Made by a program: the position numbers and the translations under genes. 7,153 nt of DNA from positions 1 to 7,153 of the forward strand of contig BNZR01000067.1 of NCBI GenBank assembly GCA_026001245.1, read 5' to 3'. The notes below the pieces were generated by a model. The model was not told where the DNA came from, made no database searches, and worked only from the letters and a program-made list of their open reading frames with translations. This DNA comes from Clostridia bacterium (GTDB lineage Bacteria > Bacillota_A > Clostridia > Oscillospirales > UBA929). Positions 1 through 5,634 of the stretch are shown here, in pieces; the stretch's first letter is position 1; each line of letters opens with the position of its first letter.

Positions 1-24
1 ACGTGCCGTCTGTTTAAGATTGCA

Positions 25-48
25 CGGGCGATTGGTAATCGCCCCTAC
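25..48 (-). repeat. Dispersed palindromic repeat, copy 1
   Basis: Read on the minus strand this is GTAGGGGCGATT, then ACC, then AATCGCCCG. The 8-bp arms GGGCGATT/AATCGCCC are perfect with a 3-base loop. A near-identical element in the same orientation lies at 459-484, which shows that this is a repeat family rather than a lone hairpin. Similar GTAGGGGCG palindromes are scattered between genes in many Clostridia genomes (general knowledge). It lies 25 bases beyond the vapD stop and could act as a 3' stem-loop, but no T-run follows it on the minus strand, so it is a poor terminator candidate. Confidence 0.75.
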
Positions 49-72
49 GGAGCGCGGCGCGGGAGCGGTTAT

Positions 73-357
73 TTAACTTCTCACAATGTCGGTAAAATCC
101 GACCAGTCCTCAACCTTAAAGGCGCGTATGTCGCGGACACTGGTCTTGAACCACCCGATTTTAGACAGGCGATTGATTGCCTTGTAAACAGTCGTCAAGG
201 AATTCTTGGTGTCGTGGTTGATGTAGACGCTCCCCTGCGTCCACTCAAACCCCAGTTGCTCCATCTCCTGCCGCACCTCGTCATAGGCCTTGTTATACGG
301 CTCGCCGTACGACCGCTTCAAATCGTCTATCTTCAAATCAAACGCTATTGCATACAT
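73..357 (-). CDS. vapD: VapD-family endoribonuclease / toxin-like protein
   Basis: This 94-residue protein is the full usual length for VapD (about 90-95). VapD proteins have a Cas2-like ferredoxin fold, and the Helicobacter pylori member is an RNase; in Haemophilus VapD is the toxin of a VapXD pair. Family signatures seen are MYAIAFDL at the N-terminus (with the expected Asp7), [13 protein letters not shown] at 17-29, [10 protein letters not shown] at 36-45, and a C-terminal block with [11 protein letters not shown] (58-68) and [14 protein letters not shown] (76-89). The ATG at 357 is chosen because AGAGGTGA sits 5 bases upstream and the family motif starts there. A longer in-frame reading from 405 would run through the promoter. 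The gene is monocistronic: a promoter lies directly upstream and the hppA terminator precedes that. No VapX-like or other small partner ORF is visible on either side, so it looks like an orphan. Family identity is secure; RNase activity and target are inferred. Confidence 0.9.
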   Translation of the reverse strand: MYAIAFDLKIDDLKRSYGEPYNKAYDEVRQEMEQLGFEWTQGSVYINHDTKNSLTTVYKAINRLSKIGWFKTSVRDIRAFKVEDWSDFTDIVRS

Positions 358-362
358 AAAAA

Positions 363-370
363 TCACCTCT
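363..370 (-). promoter_or_regulatory. Ribosome binding site of vapD
   Basis: AGAGGTGA on the minus strand lies 5 bases before the ATG at 357 and decides the start. The predicted transcription start (about 370) coincides with the first base of this site, which gives an unusually short leader of about 13 bases. The core AGAGGTG is repeated exactly 20 bp upstream at 384-390. Confidence 0.75.
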
Positions 371-390
371 GAATGTAGTTTAACACCTCT
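364..390 (-). repeat. Direct repeat AGAGGTG flanking the vapD -10 element
   Basis: AGAGGTG occurs at 384-390 and again at 364-370 on the minus strand. The copies are 20 bp apart, about two helical turns, and lie on either side of the TAAACT box. The downstream copy doubles as the ribosome binding site. It could be an operator for a repressor binding one face of the helix, or chance recurrence of a Shine-Dalgarno-like word. No regulator gene is visible. Confidence 0.3.
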
Positions 391-405
391 TTGCGAAAAA
401 GTCAA
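377..405 (-). promoter_or_regulatory. Sigma-A-type promoter of vapD
   Basis: On the minus strand, TTGACT (400-405) and TAAACT (377-382) are separated by exactly 17 bp. That is 5 of 6 and 4 of 6 matches to the vegetative consensus at ideal spacing. The promoter lies just downstream of the hppA terminator, so vapD is expected to be transcribed independently. Confidence 0.75.
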
Positions 406-416
406 GCGCGTTTTGC

Positions 417-446
417 AAAAACGAACCCGTCCTTTCGGACGGGTTC
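417..446 (-). terminator. Intrinsic terminator after hppA
   Basis: A perfect 10-bp stem GAACCCGTCC/GGACGGGTTC (423-432 with 437-446) is closed by a GAAA tetraloop when read on the minus strand, then G and a run of five T (421-417). It lies 34 bases past the hppA stop and ends hppA transcription before the vapD promoter. On the plus strand the downstream sequence is only weakly T-rich, and no plus-strand gene needs it. Confidence 0.9.
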
Positions 447-458
447 TGCTTTATTCTG

Positions 459-484
459 CGGGCGATTGAGACAATCGCCCCTAC
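459..484 (-). repeat. Dispersed palindromic repeat, copy 2, overlapping the hppA stop codon
   Basis: Read on the minus strand this is GTAGGGGCGATT, GTCTC, AATCGCCCG. The inverted arms GGGCGATTG/CAATCGCCC (460-468 and 472-480) are perfect over 9 bp. It shares its outer sequence and orientation with copy 1 at 25-48, differing in the loop. The TAG in its leading GTAG is the stop codon of hppA (481-483), so the element abuts the reading frame exactly. The intrinsic terminator follows 13 bases further on. Confidence 0.8.
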
Positions 485-2919
485 TTCTTTTTGCCGACTT
501 TCGATATTCTCATGGCGTAGAATGAACGCCACACGAATACCAGCGCCGCTACGAACAGTACGATTCCGATGTATCTGGCCACGCCGCTGAAGCGTTCCAC
601 CAGCGCAATTTCCAGCGCCAGCGTGCCGAACAGGGTCGAGAACTTGATAATCGGGTTTAGCGAGACGGACGAGGTGTCCTTGAACGGGTCGCCCACGGTG
701 TCGCCTACTACCGCCGCGTCATGCAGGGGTGTGTCCTTTTCGCCCAGGTCAACCTCCACAATCTTTTTGGCGTTATCCCAGCAACCGCCGGCGTTTGCCA
801 TGAAGATTGCTTGGAACAGCCCGAAGAACGCCAAGCCGTACAGGTACGCTATGAAGAACCCGACAGCCCCGGTTGATGTGGCCACGCCGTTTTCCCAAGA
901 CGGAGCCGAGAAGAACGCGAACGCAAGCGCGAAACAGAATATCCCGGCGAAGATGTTGACCATGCCGTTCTGCGCGTACTTTGTGCAGATTTTAACGACT
1001 TCCTTGGACTTTTCAGTCGCCGCAGATTTTGACGCGTTTTCGTCCAGCTCGATGTTGTCCTTGATATACTCAACCGCGCTGTAAGCCCCGGCGGACACCG
1101 CCTGAATCGACGCGCCGCTGAACCAGTAGATAACCGAGCCGCCCGCAAGGAAGCCCAGCACCATGTAGGGGTTTAGCATACTGGTGATCTGATTCACGTC
1201 AACGCCCAGCTTCTCTTGGATAACCAAGATCAGCGAGAAAATCATAATCGTCGCGCCCACAACCGCCGTGCCGATAAGCACAGGCTTTGCCGTGGCCTTG
1301 AACGTGTTGCCCGCGCCGTCGTTGGCCTCAAGGTAATGCTTGGCTATGGTGCGGTCGGGGGTGAAGCCGAACTCCTTTTTGATTTCTTCGTCAATGTTCG
1401 GAATCTCTTCAATCAGCGACAGCTCGTAGATAGACTGCGCGTTGTCGGTGACAGGGCCGTAGCTGTCCACCGCGATGGTGACAGGCCCCATGCTAAGGAA
1501 CCCGAACGCAACCAATCCGAACGAGAACACCGCGGGGAAGATCATAATGTCGTCCAGTCCGGTCGCGCCGAAGATAAGCGACAGGAACATCAACAGTACG
1601 AACACCATGCCCTTCCAAAACGCCGAGAAGTTACCCGCGACCAAACCCGCGAGGATATTCAGCGACGCGCCGCCCTGCTTAGAGGCCTCGACGGTTTCCT
1701 TACAGTGGGCGGATTTTGTAGAGGTGAAAATCTTTGTAAATTCGGGAATCAGCGCCGCGCCCAAGGTGCCGCAACTGATAATGGCCGCCAGCTTGTACCA
1801 CAGCGAGCCGTCGCCCAAATCGCCTATCATCAGATAGCTGGCGAGGAACGTGACCGCGATTGAGACGATTGAGGTAATCCACACCAAGCTGGTGAGGGGT
1901 TTCTCGAAGTCAATCTCTTCGGACTTGCCGAAGCGGGCGTTTGAAAACAGCTTGTTGACGTAAAAGGACGCGATAGAGGTCAAAACCATCAGGATGCGCA
2001 TGACGAACACCCACGCAAGGATATGCGCCTGTGTTTCAACATTGGCTACGGCCAAGCAGGTGAAGGTAACGATGGCCACGCCGGTGACGCCGTAGGTCTC
2101 GAAACCGTCGGCGGTGGGGCCTACGCTGTCGCCCGCGTTATCGCCCGTGCAGTCGGCGATTACGCCGGGGTTGCGGGGGTCGTCTTCTTTGATTTTGAAG
2201 AAGATTTTCATCAGGTCAGAGCCTATGTCCGCGATCTTGGTGAAGATACCGCCGCAGATACGCAGAGCCGACGCGCCCAAGCTTTCGCCCACGGCGAAGC
2301 CGATAAAGCACGCGCCCGCAAGGTTGCGCGGCACGAACAGCAGGATAACCAGCATCATCAACAGCTCGACACACACCAGCAGAACGCCGATACTCATGCC
2401 GGAGTCCAAGGGTATGTTCAGCAGCTTGACGGGCTTTTTCTCCAAGGATGCGAACGCCATACGGGCGTTGGCCAGCGTGTTCACGCGCATGCCGTACCAA
2501 GCTATGCAGTACGAACCGGCGATGCCAAGAATCGTCCACAGCAGGATAAGCAGTACGCCGGGAACGCCGCTTTCTTGCAGGAACCCGAAGTAGAACGCCA
2601 CGCAAGCCCCTACAATCGCGAAAAGCACGATAAGGAACTTTCCCTGCTGCGCCAAATAGGCCTTACAGGTTTCGTAGATTGTGGCGGCCACGTCCAGCAT
2701 AGATTTGTGTGCGCGCAGTTTTTTGATACGGATAAACTGGATCAGCCCGAACAGCAGTCCCAGCACGCAGACGCCCAGCCCGATGTACAACAGCGTTTTT
2801 TGGTCGCTGTTAAACTCCGGCACCTGAATGTCCGCCTCCCCCGCGAAAGCGAACAGCGGCAACATGAATATTGCCAAGGCTGTAAGCGGCGCGGCGGCAA
2901 GAAGTTTCTTGACTTTCAA
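481..2919 (-). CDS. hppA: Membrane-bound ion-translocating pyrophosphatase (HppA), divergent type
   Basis: This integral membrane enzyme hydrolyses pyrophosphate and pumps H+ and/or Na+ out of the cytoplasm. The 812 residues are longer than the usual bacterial 670-720 and carry the expected many hydrophobic helices. Active-site motifs are EDDPRNP (245-251), the Asp triad in IADCTGDNAGD (D256, D260, D264), Glu274 in DGFETYG on the gate helix, SYGPVTDNAQ (486-495), WDNAKK (714-719) and VVGDTVGDPFKDTS (737-750). The canonical DVGADLVGKVE motif is replaced by DIGSDLMKIFFK (231-242), and GPTADGFETYG replaces GMGADLFESY; these mark the divergent branch of the family. Lys541 in GNTFKA sits where potassium-independent enzymes have Lys, but Ala544 sits where they usually have Thr. 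Residues 5-26 plus AFAG look like a signal peptide or extra first helix. The TTG start at 2919 is forced: AGGAGGG lies 7 bases upstream and an in-frame TAG precedes it. The gene is monocistronic. Pumped ion and K+ independence are inferred. Confidence 0.95.
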   Translation of the reverse strand: MKVKKLLAAAPLTALAIFMLPLFAFAGEADIQVPEFNSDQKTLLYIGLGVCVLGLLFGLIQFIRIKKLRAHKSMLDVAATIYETCKAYLAQQGKFLIVLFAIVGACVAFYFGFLQESGVPGVLLILLWTILGIAGSYCIAWYGMRVNTLANARMAFASLEKKPVKLLNIPLDSGMSIGVLLVCVELLMMLVILLFVPRNLAGACFIGFAVGESLGASALRICGGIFTKIADIGSDLMKIFFKIKEDDPRNPGVIADCTGDNAGDSVGPTADGFETYGVTGVAIVTFTCLAVANVETQAHILAWVFVMRILMVLTSIASFYVNKLFSNARFGKSEEIDFEKPLTSLVWITSIVSIAVTFLASYLMIGDLGDGSLWYKLAAIISCGTLGAALIPEFTKIFTSTKSAHCKETVEASKQGGASLNILAGLVAGNFSAFWKGMVFVLLMFLSLIFGATGLDDIMIFPAVFSFGLVAFGFLSMGPVTIAVDSYGPVTDNAQSIYELSLIEEIPNIDEEIKKEFGFTPDRTIAKHYLEANDGAGNTFKATAKPVLIGTAVVGATIMIFSLILVIQEKLGVDVNQITSMLNPYMVLGFLAGGSVIYWFSGASIQAVSAGAYSAVEYIKDNIELDENASKSAATEKSKEVVKICTKYAQNGMVNIFAGIFCFALAFAFFSAPSWENGVATSTGAVGFFIAYLYGLAFFGLFQAIFMANAGGCWDNAKKIVEVDLGEKDTPLHDAAVVGDTVGDPFKDTSSVSLNPIIKFSTLFGTLALEIALVERFSGVARYIGIVLFVAALVFVWRSFYAMRISKVGKKK

Positions 2920-2926
2920 AGTTTTT

Positions 2927-2933
2927 CCCTCCT
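2927..2933 (-). promoter_or_regulatory. Ribosome binding site of hppA, deciding a TTG start
   Basis: AGGAGGG on the minus strand lies 7 bases before the TTG at 2919. An in-frame TAG overlapping this site (2932-2934) rules out any upstream start, and the next in-frame methionines lie beyond the signal-like N-terminus. Confidence 0.9.
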
Positions 2934-2951
2934 AAAAATCGTTCATTAAGT

Positions 2952-2980
2952 ATAATATCACATATGTGTCTAAATTGCAA
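2952..2980 (-). promoter_or_regulatory. Sigma-A promoter of hppA with extended -10
   Basis: On the minus strand, TTGCAA (2975-2980) and TATTAT (2952-2957) are separated by exactly 17 bp, and TG one base before the -10 gives an extended -10 element. The expected start near 2945 leaves a leader of about 25 bases with a strong ribosome binding site, consistent with high expression. The spacer contains the perfect 10-bp palindrome CACATATGTG (2959-2968), a possible but unproven regulator site. Confidence 0.8.
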
Positions 2981-2982
2981 AC

Positions 2983-3026
2983 AAAATTTTTGAAGAGCCG
3001 CCAAAAATTTTATAGGCGGCTCTTCA
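2983..3026 (-). terminator. Hairpin terminator after pdaA
   Basis: A perfect 12-bp GC-rich stem TGAAGAGCCGCC/GGCGGCTCTTCA (2991-3002 with 3015-3026) encloses a 12-base A/T loop and begins 8 bases past the pdaA stop. On the minus strand it is followed by AAAATTTTG rather than an immediate T-run, so termination may be imperfect. It separates pdaA from the hppA promoter 10 bases further on. Confidence 0.65.
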
Positions 3027-3034
3027 CGGCTCCG

Positions 3035-3757
3035 TCACGCGAATAAATCGTCCAGACTTTTGAACGTGTAGCCCTGCGCCTTGGCCTTTTTGATAAACTC
3101 GTCCAAAATATCCGCGTTGGTCTGCGAGGTGCTGTGCAATAAAATCACCGCGCCGCCGTGCAGACGGCTCATCAGCTTCGCCAGTGACGCGGCGGGGTCG
3201 GGCTGTTTGTCCCTGTGCCAATCCACATAGGCCAAGCTCCAAAACACCGTCTTGTATCCCAGCTTCTGCGCGGCTTTCAGGTTCTGCTCCGAGAATACCC
3301 CCTGCGGCGGACGGTAATACTTGGGCATGTCCTTGCCCGTCAGCTGTTTGTAGCTCGTCTCGACGGGTTCAAGCTCGGCTTGCAGCTCGGCTTGACTTTT
3401 GCCGGACATATCCGGGTGGTGCTGTGTGTGGTTGCCCACGATATGCCCCTCGTCGGCCATGCGCCGCACCAAGTCCGGCTGTGTTGTAAAATAATTGCCC
3501 ACAAGGAAAAACGCGGCCGGCACGGCGTTTGCCTTCAGCGTGTCAAGGATACTCGGCGTTTGGCCGTTTTCAAAGCCCGCGTCAAAGGTCAGATAAACGT
3601 CCTTTGACGCGGTGTCGCCGATATAGGCCGCATCAAAGGTTTTCAGATATGCCGCGTCAAAGTCGGCGACAGGCGGCGCGTTGGGTGTCTGGAAGCTAAG
3701 CCCCCAGTTAGAGACCGCAATGGTTGCGGCAAGGATAGTCGAACATATTTTAATCAT
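3035..3757 (-). CDS. pdaA: PdaA-like N-acetylmuramic acid deacetylase (spore cortex delta-lactam synthesis)
   Basis: This 240-residue polysaccharide deacetylase has the NodB fold (carbohydrate esterase family 4). In Bacillus subtilis PdaA deacetylates muramic acid, after CwlD removes the stem peptide, to form the muramic delta-lactam needed for cortex lysis at germination. Motifs seen are TFDAG (57-61), H110-T-Q-H-H114 for metal binding, RPPQG (149-153), YVDWH (178-182) and LLHS (206-209). The PdaA subgroup rather than a generic chitin deacetylase is indicated by SNWG (16-19), YIGDT (45-49), VYLTFDAGFENG, GVFSEQNLK and the C-terminal GYTFKSLDDL (229-238). In motif 1 the usual second Asp is Ala60; B. 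subtilis PdaA also departs here, with Asn. Residues 1-20 form a short hydrophobic leader suited to export or membrane anchoring. The ATG at 3757 is the only good start, with AAAGGAG 11 bases upstream. It is separated from the ABC genes by their terminator and probably has its own, possibly sporulation-type, promoter. No cwlD is visible. Confidence 0.92.
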   Translation of the reverse strand: MIKICSTILAATIAVSNWGLSFQTPNAPPVADFDAAYLKTFDAAYIGDTASKDVYLTFDAGFENGQTPSILDTLKANAVPAAFFLVGNYFTTQPDLVRRMADEGHIVGNHTQHHPDMSGKSQAELQAELEPVETSYKQLTGKDMPKYYRPPQGVFSEQNLKAAQKLGYKTVFWSLAYVDWHRDKQPDPAASLAKLMSRLHGGAVILLHSTSQTNADILDEFIKKAKAQGYTFKSLDDLFA

Positions 3758-3759
3758 AC

Positions 3760-3786
3760 AAAAAGCAACTCCTTTCGAGTTGCTTT
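3760..3786 (-). terminator. Intrinsic terminator of the ABC exporter operon
   Basis: The stem AAAGCAACTC/GAGTTGCTTT (3777-3786 with 3762-3771, minus strand) has a 5-base loop GAAAG and ends in a run of five T (3764-3760), immediately before GTATG, which holds the pdaA start. It lies 33 bases past the stop of the second ABC gene. Its 3' half also serves as the leader and ribosome binding site of pdaA. Confidence 0.8.
3769..3775 (-). promoter_or_regulatory. Ribosome binding site of pdaA, buried in the upstream terminator hairpin
   Basis: AAAGGAG on the minus strand is the only Shine-Dalgarno match before the ATG at 3757 (11-base spacing, slightly long). Its AAAG forms most of the loop and its GAG the base of the 3' arm of the 10-bp hairpin at 3762-3786. 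In a read-through transcript the site would be partly masked. Confidence 0.7.
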
Positions 3787-3816
3787 AGTATGCGCAATTT
3801 GTTGGGGATATATCAA
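3786..3816 (-). promoter_or_regulatory. Candidate pdaA promoter (sigma-A or forespore sigma-G type)
   Basis: On the minus strand, TTGATA (3811-3816) is followed after 18 bp by CATACT(A) (3786-3792). As a vegetative promoter it matches 5 of 6 and 4 of 6. CATACTA also fits the sigma-F/sigma-G -10 pattern CATNNTA, and B. subtilis pdaA is forespore (sigma-G) expressed, but the matching -35 (TGATA) is weak. Transcription would start near 3780, inside the 5' arm of the terminator hairpin. Confidence 0.4.
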
Positions 3817-3819
3817 CCC

Positions 3820-5634
3820 TTATTTTGCGGCTTCGTCCACAAATTGCTTGGTGTACAGGTCAAAGTAATGCCCTTTGGCGGCCATCAACTCGTCATGCGT
3901 GCCGCGCTCGATAATTTTGCCGTCTTCCACGACCAATATCATGTCCGCGCCGCGTATGGTGCTTAGTCTGTGGGCTATCACAAAGGACGTGCGGTTTTCC
4001 AGCAACACCGAAATCGCGTGCTGTATCAACAGCTCCGTCTCGGTGTCGATACTTGACGTGGCCTCGTCCAACACGAAGATTCTTGGGTCGGCCAGCACCG
4101 CCCGCGCCAGTGACACCAACTGCTTCTGCCCGGTGGACAGCCTGTCGCCGCCCTCACCAACGTCGGACTCCCAGCCCTTTTCAAGCCTTTCGATAAAGGT
4201 ATCCGCCGAGACGATTTTCGCCGCTGCCTTTACCTCCTCGTCCGTGGCCTCCAGCCGCCCGTAGCGGATATTCTCCAGCACCGAGCCGCTGAACAAATGC
4301 GGCGTCTGCAATACGTAGCCAAGATGGCTGTGAAGCCACAGCTGTGTTCTGTCCTGAATATCGCGCCCATCTATCAATACCTGCCCGCCTGTCGGCTCGA
4401 AGAAGCGGCACACAAGGTTTACCAAGGTGGATTTGCCCGCGCCCGTCTCGCCCACTATCGCAATCGTACTGCCGCGCGGCACGTTAAGATTGAAATGCTC
4501 CAGCACGTTGACATTGCCGTCCGGATACATAAAAGTCACGTCGCGGAACTCAACGTCGCCGTTTAGCGGCTCCCAGTTTTCGCGCTTGGGGGCGAAGTTG
4601 TCTCCGTATCGCTCCAGCACTTCGGGGCGTTCGATAATTTCGGGCTTGCGCTCCAGCATAGCCGTTACGCGCTCCACGTTTGCCTGTGTTGATACAAACT
4701 CCGGGATATTCTGCGCCAAGCCTATCAGCGGGTGAACCATCTCGGCGGCGAAGTTCAAAAACGCCGCCAGCGTCCCCAGCATCAAGCCCTGCTCCAAAGA
4801 CAGCCAGCCGCCCGCCACAAGCACCGCGCACACCGCAAGCGACCCGAACATGAACACCAGCGGCCAGTAGATACCCCGCAACAGCGCGGCGCGTTTGTTA
4901 AGCCCGTACATCTCTGTGGTGATACCTTTGAATTCGCCGTGATTCAAATCCTCAAGCACCAGCGTTTTTGTTGTCCTCGCACCCACTATGCCCTCGTTCA
5001 TCGCGCCCGTCATCACGGAGTTTCGGCGGCGCACCACGCGGTTTAAGTCCAAAATCCGTTTTTGGAACCACATGGTTACAAACGACAGTGCCAACACGAA
5101 CCCCAAAACTATCAGCGCAAGCTTCCAGTTTAGGATAAACATAGCGGTAATCGCCATGATTAGATAGCCGATCTGCCACGACATATCCACCAAGCTCCAC
5201 ACAAAAACGTCGCCTATATTAGATGTGTCGGACATGGCCCGCGCCATGATGTACCCCACCGGGGTTTGATTGTAATACGAGATGGGCAGTACCTGTAGAT
5301 GCCGGAACACCGCCGCCCTCATCTCGCGTTTCAGCGTGTACTCGCAACGGCAGGCTATGCGTATGAACATAAAGGTAGAAAACGCCTGCAGTGTCACCAA
5401 CACCGCGATAATCGCGGCAAACAGCCCCAGTCCCTGCGACTGCTGCGGTTCCAAGAATTTATCCACCATGTATTTAATCATCAGCGGATAGGCCACGTCA
5501 ATGATGGCGTTGAACAGCATAAAGCCCATTGCCGCGCCGATTTGGTTGCCCAGCGGCTTTACAAAGGGGAATATCTTCGCCCAGGTTTTGTAGGAAAAGC
5601 TTTTGGGGTATTGGTATTCTTCATAGTTATCCAT
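3820..5634 (-). CDS. ABC exporter half-transporter, catalytic subunit (BmrD/YheH-like)
   Basis: This 604-residue fused membrane and ATPase subunit has six hydrophobic segments (roughly 31-52, 70-92, 143-167, 170-190, 253-274, 280-300) followed by a nucleotide-binding domain. The domain shows A-loop Tyr370, Walker A GETGAGKS (395-402), Q-loop Gln443, a variant signature LSTGQ (499-503), Walker B with intact catalytic Glu524 (VLDEATSSID) and switch His555. The intact Glu paired with LSTGQ is what BmrD/YheH-type subunits of heterodimeric exporters show. Its partner is the gene just upstream. Likely role is ATP-driven efflux of drugs or other amphipathic compounds; the substrate cannot be read from sequence. 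The ATG at 5634 is chosen because AAAGGAG lies 9 bases upstream; the in-frame ATG at 5661 has no ribosome binding site. The start overlaps the end of the upstream gene by 8 bp, implying translational coupling. The gene ends before an intrinsic terminator. Confidence 0.93.
   Translation of the reverse strand: MDNYEEYQYPKSFSYKTWAKIFPFVKPLGNQIGAAMGFMLFNAIIDVAYPLMIKYMVDKFLEPQQSQGLGLFAAIIAVLVTLQAFSTFMFIRIACRCEYTLKREMRAAVFRHLQVLPISYYNQTPVGYIMARAMSDTSNIGDVFVWSLVDMSWQIGYLIMAITAMFILNWKLALIVLGFVLALSFVTMWFQKRILDLNRVVRRRNSVMTGAMNEGIVGARTTKTLVLEDLNHGEFKGITTEMYGLNKRAALLRGIYWPLVFMFGSLAVCAVLVAGGWLSLEQGLMLGTLAAFLNFAAEMVHPLIGLAQNIPEFVSTQANVERVTAMLERKPEIIERPEVLERYGDNFAPKRENWEPLNGDVEFRDVTFMYPDGNVNVLEHFNLNVPRGSTIAIVGETGAGKSTLVNLVCRFFEPTGGQVLIDGRDIQDRTQLWLHSHLGYVLQTPHLFSGSVLENIRYGRLEATDEEVKAAAKIVSADTFIERLEKGWESDVGEGGDRLSTGQKQLVSLARAVLADPRIFVLDEATSSIDTETELLIQHAISVLLENRTSFVIAHRLSTIRGADMILVVEDGKIIERGTHDELMAAKGHYFDLYTKQFVDEAAK

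Noticed and set aside
45..72. GC-rich stretch after vapD as a terminator
   Set aside because: No sound stem followed by a T-run is seen on the minus strand; the vapD terminator may lie left of the window.
358..405. N-terminal extension of vapD starting at 405
   Set aside because: The extra 16 residues cover the promoter and ribosome binding site and are not part of the VapD family, which starts MYAIAFDL.
25..484. The two palindromes as part of a CRISPR array
   Set aside because: There are only two copies, more than 400 bp apart with a gene between them, and no regular spacers.
1216..1863. Plus-strand ORF of 215 codons opposite hppA
   Set aside because: Its Arg/Gln/His-rich composition with no domain, lying wholly within hppA, marks it as a reading-frame shadow.
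2023..2949. Long plus-strand ORF of 308 codons opposite hppA
   Set aside because: It is antisense to a clearly conserved gene, has a low-complexity Gln/His/Arg-rich translation, and shows no family motif. It is a shadow of the biased codon use of hppA.
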